Assembly (NCBI RefSeq): GCF_009812055.1
Contig: NZ_WQNH01000006.1
Span: 1-64,000, forward strand
Source of the DNA: Chelativorans xinjiangensis
GTDB lineage: Bacteria > Pseudomonadota > Alphaproteobacteria > Rhizobiales > Rhizobiaceae
Reading direction: 5' to 3'
Length of the DNA stretch: 64,000 bases
The position numbers and the translations under genes are program-made. This document shows positions 1 through 7,775 of the stretch, piece by piece. The first letter of the stretch is position 1, and every line of letters begins with the position of its first letter. The notes under the pieces are model-generated. The model was not told the origin of the DNA and did no database searches. It saw only the letters and a list, made by a program, of their open reading frames with translations.

Positions 1-16
1 CTAGAGCACGTCCTGT

Positions 17-634
17 TTAATCCGGGTCATATCCTGCGGCCCTGAAGTAGTTGGCGCATTCGGCCGGCGTGAAGAGGTCGATGATAGGACCGACGGCATC
101 CCACAAAGCCTTGATGGTTCTCTCGGCTTTGGCGCGCATGAGGGCCTTGAGCTTGGAGAAAGCATTTTCGATTGGATTGAAGTCGGGACTGTAGGGCGGC
201 AGGTAGAGCAGGCTGGCGCCTGCCGCCTCGATCGCGCCGCGAACGCCGACGGCCTTGTGGGCGGGCAGGTTGTCCATCACGACGATGTCGCCCTCCGACA
301 GGGTCGGGACCAGCACCTGCTCGATATATGCCAGGAAGACGTTGCCGTTCATGGCGCCGTCGTAGACGAACGGGGCGGTCATGCCCGTCAGCCGCAGCGC
401 GCCGGTAAAGGTGGTGGTCTTCCAATGGCCATGCGGCACGCCGGCCCGGCAGCGCTCGCCGCGTGGCGCACGTCCGCGAAGTCGGGCCATCTTGGTCGAC
501 AGTCCGGTCTCGTCGATGAACACGAGCTTCGCGGGATCGAGATCGAGCTGGCCGTCGAACCAGGCCTGCCTCCGCTTCAGGATGTCGGGGCGATCCTGCT
601 CCAGTGCTTGTGCGGACTTTTTTTGAAAGTCCAA
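17..634 (-). CDS. IS630 transposase, catalytic DDE part (orfB)
   Basis: About 205 residues with the DDE triad of the IS630/Tc1 superfamily: first Asp in [11 protein letters not shown], second in [10 protein letters not shown], and Glu in the strongly conserved [15 protein letters not shown] block. The frame is intact to its stop near the left inverted repeat. The annotated start is arbitrary because the natural product is probably made by a -1 shift from orfA at the A7 run (618-624). No other copy is seen in the window. An active element is plausible, since the terminal repeats and the catalytic residues all survive. Confidence 0.85.
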   Translation of the reverse strand: MDFQKKSAQALEQDRPDILKRRQAWFDGQLDLDPAKLVFIDETGLSTKMARLRGRAPRGERCRAGVPHGHWKTTTFTGALRLTGMTAPFVYDGAMNGNVFLAYIEQVLVPTLSEGDIVVMDNLPAHKAVGVRGAIEAAGASLLYLPPYSPDFNPIENAFSKLKALMRAKAERTIKALWDAVGPIIDLFTPAECANYFRAAGYDPD

Positions 635-825
635 CCGCGGCCGCGAAGCCAGGCGCTCAAGGCGCTGCGGCTGATCCGCACCGACTGCTCGGCGACCAAC
701 CGTTCCACCATCTCGTTCAGCGTGATGTCCTTGCGCTCTTCGATCAGCCCGACGATGAAGGCTTCATGCGCATCATCCACCTCCGTCAAAATGGAGGTTG
801 AATCAGAACAAAATGTCGCCGTCAC
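577..825 (-). CDS. IS630 transposase, N-terminal part (orfA)
   Basis: An 82-residue frame encoding the helix-turn-helix end of an IS630-type transposase. It has the typical features [28 protein letters not shown]. It ends in TGA at 577 after crossing a run of seven adenines (minus strand, 618-624). The downstream catalytic frame (17-634) is offset by -1, and AAA-AAA-AG is a plausible slippery site, so a fused product by -1 frameshifting is expected. The A7 run sits inside a small inverted repeat (GGACTTT / AAAGTCC) that may matter for slippage. The frame offset is visible; the frameshifting itself is inferred. Confidence 0.8.
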   Translation of the reverse strand: MTATFCSDSTSILTEVDDAHEAFIVGLIEERKDITLNEMVERLVAEQSVRISRSALSAWLRGRGWTFKKSPHKHWSRIAPTS

Positions 826-862
826 ATCACAATCGATTCATCGATCACAGGACATGCTCTAG

Positions 863-976
863 TGCTGCAGGGTGATGCGCGCTTCCATATGCTGCTGGAA
901 CTAGTCGATGACCACGGCGGCGATGATGACAAGGCCTTGATCACGATCTGCCAGAAGGACCCGACACCCATCGTCA
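863..976. other. No recognisable feature between IS630 and the gene remnant
   Basis: Short stretch directly outside the right end of the IS630 element. The plus strand has an open reading (QGDARFHMLLELVDDHGGDD...) that runs for about 45 codons to a stop near 1003, but I see no family signature, start codon or ribosome site. It is probably decayed coding DNA. Confidence 0.4.
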
Positions 977-1210
977 TCAGTCTGTCCGAAGAAAGGATGG
1001 CGTGACAGCACCATCCTCCAGAACGTAGCGGTCGAAGTCGCAGCCGTGCAGCAAATGCGCCCGCAGTGTCGTCCGCCCCAACTCCGCAGAGCCCGGCCGG
1101 CTTGCAAGTTCAGCCAGTGTCCGAAGAGCGGTCTCGCTGGAGTATTCCGGTCCGATGGTCAGTCCCTGGCCTTCGAGATAAGAGCCGCCGGCGCCGACGC
1201 AGACGAACGA
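977..1210 (-). pseudogene. 3'-terminal remnant of an unrecognised gene
   Basis: An open minus-strand frame of 77 codons without a start codon, ending in TGA at 977. Its translation looks like genuine protein (GGSYLEGQGLTIGPEY near the broken end, then a helical stretch with LRTLAELASR and LRAHLLHGCDFDRYVL). It opens exactly where the ISAs1 transposase remnant on the opposite strand begins (about 1209), so an old insertion probably removed its 5' part. I do not recognise the family. Confidence 0.45.
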
Positions 1211-1394
1211 TCATGGCCGCATCGAGAACAGACCCCATTGGGTGCTCGACGTCGTCTTCCACTATAGTCTCGCCCGCCTCAGAACCGGAAACACATGGCC
1301 ATGAACCTGGTGAGAAATCCCAAGGACAAGCATAGCCTCAAGGTGCGAAGAAAACTCGCCACCTCTCGACCAGAATTATCTCGCAGAACTCATC
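1174..1394 (+). pseudogene. Decayed ISAs1-family transposase, C-terminal fragment
   Basis: From about 1209 the plus strand reads GRIENRPHWVLDVVF, the hallmark C-terminal block of ISAs1 transposases (normally RSHWGIEN.LHWVLDVVF). A stop follows at about 1303, then in a shifted frame NLVRNPKDKHSLKVRRKLA, then in a third frame LDQNYLAELI, all in the order found at the end of these transposases. At least two frameshifts make it a dead fragment. A weaker piece of the preceding ISAs1 sequence may extend back to about 1174. The N-terminal half and the element ends are missing. Confidence 0.75.
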
Positions 1395-1418
1395 ACTCAA
1401 AGCCCCCGCTAACCTGAA

Positions 1419-1452
1419 GCGATTCTCCTGAGATAGCGATTCTCCTGAGATA
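1419..1452. repeat. Perfect 17-bp tandem duplication
   Basis: The 17-mer GCGATTCTCCTGAGATA occurs twice head to tail (1419-1435 and 1436-1452) in the gap between the ISAs1 remnant and the first tctC gene. It may be a slippage scar or a doubled regulator site in the tctC leader. There is no other evidence of function. Confidence 0.8.
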
Positions 1453-1621
1453 GAATGCGTGGCCGAAGCATCGATATAGAAATAATTCGATTGCGATTGA
1501 ATATCCCCTCGCGGAAGAACGAATTCCAGTGCCCCGGCCAGAGAATCGATAACCGTGAGACGCTCGAGCACCATATCGTTGCGGGGTGCACAGAAAAAAG
1601 AGCACGAAGGGAGGATTCAAG

Positions 1622-2635
1622 ATGCCAGATGAAGCTGCTTTCATGAATCGCAGGGGCTTCTTCAAGATCGCTGGGAGCTTTGTTGCCGCATCGGCGATCG
1701 GTGGCGCGGCCGGCCAAGGTATCGCAGCCAACTATCCCAGCAGGACCTTCGACGTCATCGTTCCCACCCGAGAGGGCGGAGGGGCGGATGGCCTGTCCCG
1801 CGCCTTCATCAATAGCTGGAAGGACAAGATCGGACAAAATTTCGAGCGTCAGTTCAGCCCCGGCGCGGCCGGGCAAGTGGGCTATGAACTGTACTTCAAG
1901 CAACGTGAAATGGACGGCAGCAATTTGCTCTTCGGCAATGTGAGCGCGGAGATGATCATGTACGCGTTGCAGAAGCCCGATTTCAGATTCCCCGAGGACA
2001 TTTATTACTTCTGCGGGATCGATACGGACCCCTGCGGCATATGGGTTTCGGGTGAAAGCCCATTCACGTCGGTTGAAGAGGTTGTCGAGACGGCCATGAA
2101 GCGGCCAGTGAGCGTCGCCGTCAGCCGATTGCCGCACCCGGGCACGATCGGGCTTCTGGCCTTGGCCGAAGCCACAGGGGCGCAGTTCAACATCGTTCCC
2201 TATGGCGGGGGCAATCCCCAGGTGGTGGCGGTGTTGAATGGGGAGGCCGAATGCGGCGGCGGTGGCACTGCAGGGTATATCGAAGGGGCGCGTATCCTCG
2301 GGGTCTTCGACCGCGAAGAGTTCGTGCTGGCCGAGACCCGCGGTGACGTGCCGCTGATCAACGAAGTCTTTGGGACCGATATTCCCAGCCTTTACTCGAC
2401 CCGCTCCTGGGCGGTTCACCGCAGCTGGGCCGATGCCAACCCGGACGACTACAAGGTGCTCCAGGATACCTCGGCGGCCGTATTCGACGATCCCAGGTTC
2501 AAGGAAGAGATCGTTCAGAGCGGGGTGACACCTTGGGACGGCGTTCGTTTTCGCGATCAGTCCACTTGCATGGCGCTTGCGCAGAGCATGGTCGAACTGG
2601 CCACGAAATATGGGGATCAGCTGACCGCCGGTTAG
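1622..2635 (+). CDS. tctC: Tripartite tricarboxylate transporter binding protein (TctC/Bug family)
   Basis: A 337-residue extracytoplasmic solute receptor of the TctC family, which captures carboxylates in the periplasm and hands them to the TctA/TctB membrane complex. The start at 1622 is chosen for AAGGGAGG seven bases upstream. The N-terminus carries a twin-arginine-like signal, RRGFFKIAGSFVAASAIGG, then a mature start near NYPSRTFDVIVPTREGG, the usual opening strand of the family. Glycine-rich ligand-loop sequences such as VPYGGGNPQV are present. It heads a five-gene transcription unit (tctC, tctB, tctA, LVIVD protein, esterase). The Tat-like leader is unusual, as most TctC proteins have Sec leaders. 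The substrate is unknown; a polycarboxylate or aromatic acid is likely. Confidence 0.88.
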   Translation: MPDEAAFMNRRGFFKIAGSFVAASAIGGAAGQGIAANYPSRTFDVIVPTREGGGADGLSRAFINSWKDKIGQNFERQFSPGAAGQVGYELYFKQREMDGSNLLFGNVSAEMIMYALQKPDFRFPEDIYYFCGIDTDPCGIWVSGESPFTSVEEVVETAMKRPVSVAVSRLPHPGTIGLLALAEATGAQFNIVPYGGGNPQVVAVLNGEAECGGGGTAGYIEGARILGVFDREEFVLAETRGDVPLINEVFGTDIPSLYSTRSWAVHRSWADANPDDYKVLQDTSAAVFDDPRFKEEIVQSGVTPWDGVRFRDQSTCMALAQSMVELATKYGDQLTAG

Positions 2636-2662
2636 GTGGCCAGCTGATGGCCGAGAGCGCAT

Positions 2663-3196
2663 ATGGATAGCCGCCAATCGCGCGAGACGAGCCCCAGCGC
2701 CCAGAGACGGGCGTTGGGTGCCGATCTGCTGATCCCTGTCTTCGCGGGGCTCTTCGCGCTCTATTTCTTTTGGGACACGTGGGGCCTGAAGTGGGAAGCC
2801 CGCATCAACGGGATTCTCATCGGCGTTCCCCTTCTTGGCCTTATCGTGCTCAAGATCACCTCTACGGTGATTGCTGCCACGAAGGGAGAGGCTTCGATGC
2901 GCCTGGGCACTATCACCGCCTGGTCCCCGGATCAGCGGCGGCGCCTCCTCCTCTTCGCTGTGTTTGCCGGTTTCGCGATGCTGATCGGGTGGCTCGGCGT
3001 AACGCTGTCGCTGTTCTTCGCTCTACTTGCCGGCCTCTGGATTCTCGATGTGCGCAGCCCCGCCGTCCTGGCGCTACTTCCGGCCGGAACGGCCGCGCTG
3101 GTCTACGTTCTGTTCATCGCTGTCCTCGACAAGAGAATGCCCTACGGCCCGGTTGAAAACCTGCTTGCGCCTCTGCTGGTCGGCGGAGGCATGTGA
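2663..3196 (+). CDS. tctB: TTT transporter small membrane subunit (TctB)
   Basis: A 177-residue membrane protein with about four hydrophobic segments (DLLIPVFAGLFALYFFW; LIGVPLLGLIVLKI; a long hydrophobic pair LLFAVFAGFAMLIGWLGVTLSLFFALLAG; and ALLPAGTAALVYVLFIAVL). This matches the small, poorly conserved TctB subunit in size, topology and position between tctC and tctA. The reading frame ends in TGA overlapping the ATG of tctA (TGATG), so translation is coupled. Identification rests mainly on topology and synteny. Confidence 0.85.
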   Translation: MDSRQSRETSPSAQRRALGADLLIPVFAGLFALYFFWDTWGLKWEARINGILIGVPLLGLIVLKITSTVIAATKGEASMRLGTITAWSPDQRRRLLLFAVFAGFAMLIGWLGVTLSLFFALLAGLWILDVRSPAVLALLPAGTAALVYVLFIAVLDKRMPYGPVENLLAPLLVGGGM

Positions 3197-4737
3197 TGCT
3201 GTCTGGCTGGGAGAACTACGGAACGCTGTTTATTGCATCCTTCACCCACCTTTGGATCATCGTTCCTGCGGTCGTCCTGGGCATTCTCGTGGGCGCCATT
3301 CCGGGGTTCAGCGCCCAAAACACACTGCTCATCCTGCTGCCCCTTACCCTGGTCATGGACATCGACACGTCCATGGCATTCATGGTCTCCGTCTATTGCG
3401 CATCGCACATGGGTGCCGGCATCCCGGCAATTCTGATCAACATGCCCGGCACGGGGGGACACGCGGCAACCTGCCTTGACGGCTTCGCCATGACGAAGCA
3501 GGGACGCTCGCAAGAGGCTCTCGCGATCTCTGCATTCGCATCGGTTGCCGGCGGTCTTTTCACGACCATCCTGGCCATCGCCTTCCTGCCCCTCCTTTCC
3601 AGGATGGGCCTTTACCTGCACAGCGTAGACATGGTTGTGATCATGGTCTTCGGCCTTTGCCTGATCGCAATGATCGCCACCGACGACCTCGTCAAGGGGC
3701 TGATCGCCGGCTTCTTCGGCCTCCTTATGGGAGTGGTCGGGACGGACTTCATCTACGGCACACCCCGTGCCACGTTCGGGTTCATCGAGTTGTACGAGGG
3801 GGTGCCGCTGGTCCCCGCGCTTATCGGCCTCCTCGCCATCTCCGAAGCCATGGTGATGTTCGAGCGGGAAACGATCGCCTTGAGTTCGCAGGAGGCTCGT
3901 CAGAAGGTCTCGGGGTGGACCGGGACATTCGAGGGAATTCGTCAATGTATCCGGCAATGGTGGATTCTGGCGTGGACCTCCTTCATCGGCCTCTTGATCG
4001 GCATCGTTCCGGGCGCCGGGGCCTCGATCGCCTCGTTCGTCGCCTACGCGCAGGCGCGTCTGTTCTCTGCCGATCCGCAAAGTTTCGGCCGCGGCAGCCC
4101 GGCGGGGCTGATCGCGGCTGAAAGCTCAAACAACGGCGTGACCTCAGGGACGCTGGTCCCGCTGCTCGCGATCGGTGTGCCCGGCGGCACGACAGCAGCG
4201 GTCATGGCTGTGGTGCTTCAGTACAACGGCATCCTTCTGGGCCCGCGCCTCTTCACGGATCGCCCCGAAACAGCTTACGGCATCTTCTTCTCGATGCTCG
4301 CAGCCTACATCGTGATGGTCTTCCTTGTGCTGCCGCTCGCGCGCTATGTGGGCACCATCGTTCTTATACCGACGCGCGTGCTCGTTCCGCTGATCCTGTC
4401 GCTGACCGTCGTCGCCTCGCTCGCCAACCGGGGCTACGTCTTCGACATCTATGTCGCGCTCGTTTTCGGCGTCATCGGCTACATCTGCCGCCGCACCGGA
4501 TACAACGTCATCGCCGTACTGATCGGCGTCCTCCTGGGGCCGCTTTTCGAGCAATACCTCCTGCGCTCGCTCCGGTTGGGTCAGGGCGATCTTCAAATTC
4601 TCTTCTCATCGTCCATAGGCAACACTCTGTGGGGGCTGCTTGCGCTGTCCCTCGCACTGCAGTGGTGGAAGGGGCGGAAGATGCGGCGGGTACTTCGCGA
4701 CGGGCCCGCCGCCAAGGAAACCATCAATCCCTATTGA
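3196..4737 (+). CDS. tctA: TTT transporter large permease (TctA)
   Basis: A 513-residue permease with about a dozen transmembrane segments, the translocation subunit of a tripartite tricarboxylate transporter. Both TctA repeat signatures are visible: GAIPGFSAQNTLLILLPLT near residue 40 and GIVPGAGASIASFVAYAQA near residue 270, plus SSNNGVTSGTLVPLLAIGVPGG in the second half. The start is taken at ATG 3196 (TGATG overlap with tctB); a GTG one codon upstream is an alternative. It is followed after six bases by the LVIVD-repeat gene. It should use a proton or sodium gradient to import a carboxylate delivered by the TctC encoded upstream. Confidence 0.93.
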   Translation: MLSGWENYGTLFIASFTHLWIIVPAVVLGILVGAIPGFSAQNTLLILLPLTLVMDIDTSMAFMVSVYCASHMGAGIPAILINMPGTGGHAATCLDGFAMTKQGRSQEALAISAFASVAGGLFTTILAIAFLPLLSRMGLYLHSVDMVVIMVFGLCLIAMIATDDLVKGLIAGFFGLLMGVVGTDFIYGTPRATFGFIELYEGVPLVPALIGLLAISEAMVMFERETIALSSQEARQKVSGWTGTFEGIRQCIRQWWILAWTSFIGLLIGIVPGAGASIASFVAYAQARLFSADPQSFGRGSPAGLIAAESSNNGVTSGTLVPLLAIGVPGGTTAAVMAVVLQYNGILLGPRLFTDRPETAYGIFFSMLAAYIVMVFLVLPLARYVGTIVLIPTRVLVPLILSLTVVASLANRGYVFDIYVALVFGVIGYICRRTGYNVIAVLIGVLLGPLFEQYLLRSLRLGQGDLQILFSSSIGNTLWGLLALSLALQWWKGRKMRRVLRDGPAAKETINPY

Positions 4738-4743
4738 GCTATC

Positions 4744-5994
4744 ATGCCAAACCAAACACAACCCAAGAACTTCAAGCATTTGGCCAGGCTGGATATCCCG
4801 GGCGGTGGGCAGGTGACGGTTGGGAACGGCTACGCCTTTGTCGGCCACATGAATGCTCCGCACGGAACCAGCATCATCGATGTCCGGGATCCCAGGCGAC
4901 CGAAACTCGTCCACACGATCATGCTGCCCGACAACCGGTCGCATACGCACAAGGTGCGAGTGATCGGCGACCTGATGTTCGTCAACGTCGAACAGGCTGC
5001 CCGCCACCAGACGCGGCGGGCGGGCGCGGCGATCGAAGCCGATCCTGGCGCGACGGACGCCGAGATCGCAGTGCGCACCGGGTTATCCGCCATGATTGTC
5101 GCCAGCGCGCGTTGCTACACATCCCGGCCCTACGATCTTGGCGGCTGCAAAATCTACGACGTTTCCGACAAGGTCCGCCCACGCGAGATCGCGTATATAC
5201 GCACGCATGGGTTCGGTGCCCACCGTTTCGATGTGGACGAGAGATATCTTTACCTCTCGACCGAAATGGAAGGATATATCGGCAACATCCTCGTCATCTA
5301 CGACCTTGCCGACCCTTCCCGGCCGAAGGAGGTCAGCCGATGGTGGATGCCGGGCCAGCATGTCGCGGGCGGCGAGACGCCTTCCTGGCAAGGCTATGGC
5401 CACCGCTTGCACCATGCGCTGCGATTTGGGGATCGGCTCTGGGCCGCCTGCATGAAGGCCGGCGTGTATATGATCGACTGCTCCGACATAACGCGCCCGC
5501 GGACACTAGGGAGTTACAATTACCATCCGCCCTTTCCGTGCCCCACGCACACCGTTATGCCGATCCGGGCGCGGCATAACGGACGCCAGGTCGCGGTGGC
5601 GGTTGACGAAGAACATGATTTTGCCCCCGGAGAACCCCATGCGGGGCTGTGGTTCCTCGACGTGGAGGACCCGGCCGACATCCGGCCGATCTCGGTGTTT
5701 CATCTTCAGGAGCGCGCGAGCCCCCATGCCCTTTCCGGCCTTACTTTCGGCGCGCATCAGTACAATGAGACCATGCACAGCGACACGCTGTTCGTGACCT
5801 GGTTCAGCGGGGGGCTGCGCGCGGTCGACACATCGAACCCGGCCCAACCGCGTGAAATCGGCCATTTTCTTCCGCAGCCGCCCGACGGCTATCCGGCACC
5901 GATGAGCAACGACGTCTACGCCGACGCTTCGGGCATCGTCTATCTGTGCGACCGCAATCGCGGCCTCGACATTCTTCAATTCGAGGGCGGGTGA
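4744..5994 (+). CDS. LVIVD-repeat (beta-propeller-like) protein
   Basis: A 416-residue protein with repeated units of the type 'GNGYAFVGHM...IIDVRDPRRPKLV', 'GGCKIYDVSDKVRPREI', 'NILVIYDLADPSRPKEV', 'GLWFLDVEDPADIRPI' and 'GGLRAVDTSNPAQPREI'. These match the LVIVD repeat thought to build a beta-propeller. Histidines are frequent between repeats (THKV, GYGHRLHH, PCPTHTV), which could bind a metal or cofactor. No signal peptide is evident, so it is probably cytoplasmic. It lies between tctA and a carboxylesterase in one operon, with the esterase start overlapping or nearly touching its stop. A role in metabolising the imported compound, as an enzyme or scaffold, is inferred. No biochemical function can be assigned. 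Confidence 0.75.
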   Translation: MPNQTQPKNFKHLARLDIPGGGQVTVGNGYAFVGHMNAPHGTSIIDVRDPRRPKLVHTIMLPDNRSHTHKVRVIGDLMFVNVEQAARHQTRRAGAAIEADPGATDAEIAVRTGLSAMIVASARCYTSRPYDLGGCKIYDVSDKVRPREIAYIRTHGFGAHRFDVDERYLYLSTEMEGYIGNILVIYDLADPSRPKEVSRWWMPGQHVAGGETPSWQGYGHRLHHALRFGDRLWAACMKAGVYMIDCSDITRPRTLGSYNYHPPFPCPTHTVMPIRARHNGRQVAVAVDEEHDFAPGEPHAGLWFLDVEDPADIRPISVFHLQERASPHALSGLTFGAHQYNETMHSDTLFVTWFSGGLRAVDTSNPAQPREIGHFLPQPPDGYPAPMSNDVYADASGIVYLCDRNRGLDILQFEGG

Positions 5995-5999
5995 GAACG

Positions 6000-7577
6000 G
6001 TGATAACCCAGAAGCGCATTTTTTCCGGCCCCGGCGTGGCCGAGGCCGAGACACGGTCGGGCCGCGTATCGGGATACCTTGCCGAGGATATCTATACCTT
6101 TCTCGGAATCCCCTATGGCGCCGATACTGGAGGGATGAACCGGTTTCTCCCTCCACAACCGCAGGCGTCCTGGGTTGGTGCGCGGCCCTGCCTGATCTTC
6201 GGGCCCATATGTCCGCAGCCGCCCCGCGCCGGGGCCGAGGAGATGACCCACGCATACCAGGAGGAGGGTTTCCTTCTGCAGTGGCGCGATGGCGTGCAGA
6301 GCGAGAACTGCCTCAACCTCAACATCTGGGCGCCGACACTCGACCGTGAAGCGCGGCTTCCGGTAATGGTCTGGCTTCACGGTGGCCATTTCGCTTTCGG
6401 CTCGAGCGGGGAGCTCCCGGCGACCCATGGAGAGGAACTCAGCCGGCGCGGCGAGGTGATCATCGTCAGCGTCAATCACCGGCTCAATATCTTTGGCTAC
6501 ATGCCGGCCCTCCCCTTGGGAGAAAATTACGCCGGTTCAGGCAATGTGGGGATGCTCGACATCGTCCTGGCGCTTGAATGGGTTCGCGACAATATCGAGG
6601 CGTTCGGCGGCGATCCGGGCTGCGTGACGATCTTCGGGCAATCCGGCGGCGGTGCGAAGGTGACGACGCTGATGGGAATGCCCGCGGCGCGTGGCCTGTT
6701 CCACCGCGCTGTCGTTCAGAGCAACATCGCGCTCCGCCAATGCGGGGCCAAGCAGGCGGACCATATCCGCGCGGCCATTCGCGCCGAAATCGGTGGGATG
6801 GATGCCGAACGACGGTTACTGGAGATGCCGTCGGAGCGCTTGATGCGCTTCGGAATGACGGTGTTGCAGCGTGTCGCGATTCCCGAGAACCCGGCCCGCC
6901 GAAACCGCCGCGTCCGGTGGGAGCCCGTGGTCGACGGCATCCACCTTCCTAGCAATGCCTTCGATCCCGAGGCGCCCGAGTTCAGCGCAGAGGTGCCGCT
7001 GCTTGTCGGCACGACGCTTCACGAGTTCGCAAACGGGATCGGCGTTCCCGATCCAGAAGGACTTACCGATCGGGCCGTGGCCGAAGAGTTTTCCCGCACT
7101 TTCGGTGAGACAGGTGCCGCCGTATTGAGCCTGTTTCGCGCCAAGTATCCTGACATTACGCCGTTCGAGCTGAGGTCTCGCGCCTATGGCGCTACCGTGC
7201 GGCAATGTGCTGTGATCCAGGCCCGGCGCAAGGCGCGCCAAGGCCGGGCGCCTGCGTATCTCTACTGGTTCCGCTGGCGCACGCCGGCACTTGGTGGACG
7301 GCCGGGTGTATTCCACAATGCAGAATTGCCCTTCGTCTTTGCCAACGCCCACCGCTGTGTCGAGTGGACCACCGGCAGCCCGGAGGCGATCGGGCTGGCA
7401 GACCGCGTCGCGGACGCATGGGTTGCATTCGCCCGCACCGGCGATCCGAACCACCCAGGCCTGCCCGAATGGCTGCCGGTTTCCGCGGCCGGATGCGAGA
7501 CGATGATCCTTGACACCGATTGCACCCTGGATATCGGCTCGGACCGAGACGAGCGAAACTTGGCCGGTCCTGCCTGA
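6000..7577 (+). CDS. Type B carboxylesterase, apparently cytoplasmic
   Basis: A 525-residue alpha/beta hydrolase of the type B carboxylesterase family. The catalytic triad, numbered from GTG 6000, is Ser215 in FGQSGGGAKV, Glu342 in TTLHEFANG and His439 in FHNAELPFVF. The oxyanion loop is VWLHGGHFAFGS. No signal peptide is seen, unlike the other five esterases here, so it should act on an ester already imported by the preceding TTT system. The start is uncertain: GTG 5991 overlaps the TGA of the LVIVD gene (GTGA), and GTG 6000 has better spacing from GAGGGCGG. Its closest relative in the window appears to be the exported esterase at 12560-14224 (both GQSGGGxKV, both HxAE.P.VFAN). Confidence 0.9.
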   Translation: MITQKRIFSGPGVAEAETRSGRVSGYLAEDIYTFLGIPYGADTGGMNRFLPPQPQASWVGARPCLIFGPICPQPPRAGAEEMTHAYQEEGFLLQWRDGVQSENCLNLNIWAPTLDREARLPVMVWLHGGHFAFGSSGELPATHGEELSRRGEVIIVSVNHRLNIFGYMPALPLGENYAGSGNVGMLDIVLALEWVRDNIEAFGGDPGCVTIFGQSGGGAKVTTLMGMPAARGLFHRAVVQSNIALRQCGAKQADHIRAAIRAEIGGMDAERRLLEMPSERLMRFGMTVLQRVAIPENPARRNRRVRWEPVVDGIHLPSNAFDPEAPEFSAEVPLLVGTTLHEFANGIGVPDPEGLTDRAVAEEFSRTFGETGAAVLSLFRAKYPDITPFELRSRAYGATVRQCAVIQARRKARQGRAPAYLYWFRWRTPALGGRPGVFHNAELPFVFANAHRCVEWTTGSPEAIGLADRVADAWVAFARTGDPNHPGLPEWLPVSAAGCETMILDTDCTLDIGSDRDERNLAGPA

Positions 7578-7718
7578 CAGTCTGACCGAAAATTTGTCAG
7601 CCGGAGCGAAAATGGTGTTTAGAGCACCGGAGCGGAGCATACTTAAAGTATGTGAGCCCCGGAGCGCAGAAAAATGCCATTTGCAGACCGCGATGGCGGA
7701 TTTCCGGTCAGACTGTGA
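7577..7718. repeat. MITE-like long imperfect palindrome
   Basis: About 140 bp directly after the esterase stop. The outer arms are near-perfect inverted repeats: left arm ACAGTCTGACCGAAAATTTG (about 7577-7596) against the reverse complement of the right arm (about 7697-7717), reading ACAGTCTGACCGGAAATCCG. Nested inside are CATACTTAAAGTATG (a 7+1+7 palindrome) and three copies of CCGGAGCG. The layout resembles small non-autonomous palindromic elements of alphaproteobacteria. The folded RNA could also end transcription of the esterase operon. No coding frame of note is inside. Confidence 0.65.
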
Positions 7719-7775
7719 GACCGATTGGAATTCCTTCCAATATGCTATGATGCGGATCCAGGAAGAAATTCGGGG

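Larger units (their letters stand above)
1..862 (-). mobile_element. IS630-family insertion sequence, apparently complete
   Basis: The ends are imperfect inverted repeats: the left end reads CTAGAGCACGTCCTGT and the reverse complement of the right end (about 847-862) reads CTAGAGCATGTCCTGT, one mismatch in 16. Both carry TA inside CTAG, as expected for IS630 elements that target and duplicate TA. Two overlapping minus-strand frames fill the element and together encode a DDE transposase. The total length, about 860 bp, is slightly short for the family but internally intact. The element begins exactly at base 1 of the window, which suggests the window or contig edge lies at a repeat boundary. 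Confidence 0.88.

Noticed and set aside
1409-2677. A 422-codon open frame on the minus strand opposite tctC
   Set aside because: It mirrors the codon structure of the real gene, has no family motifs, and its residue composition is that of an antisense shadow.
3142-4080. A 312-codon minus-strand frame opposite tctA
   Set aside because: Extremely rich in Asp, Glu, Arg and His, as expected from the complement of a hydrophobic membrane protein gene; no start signal or homology.
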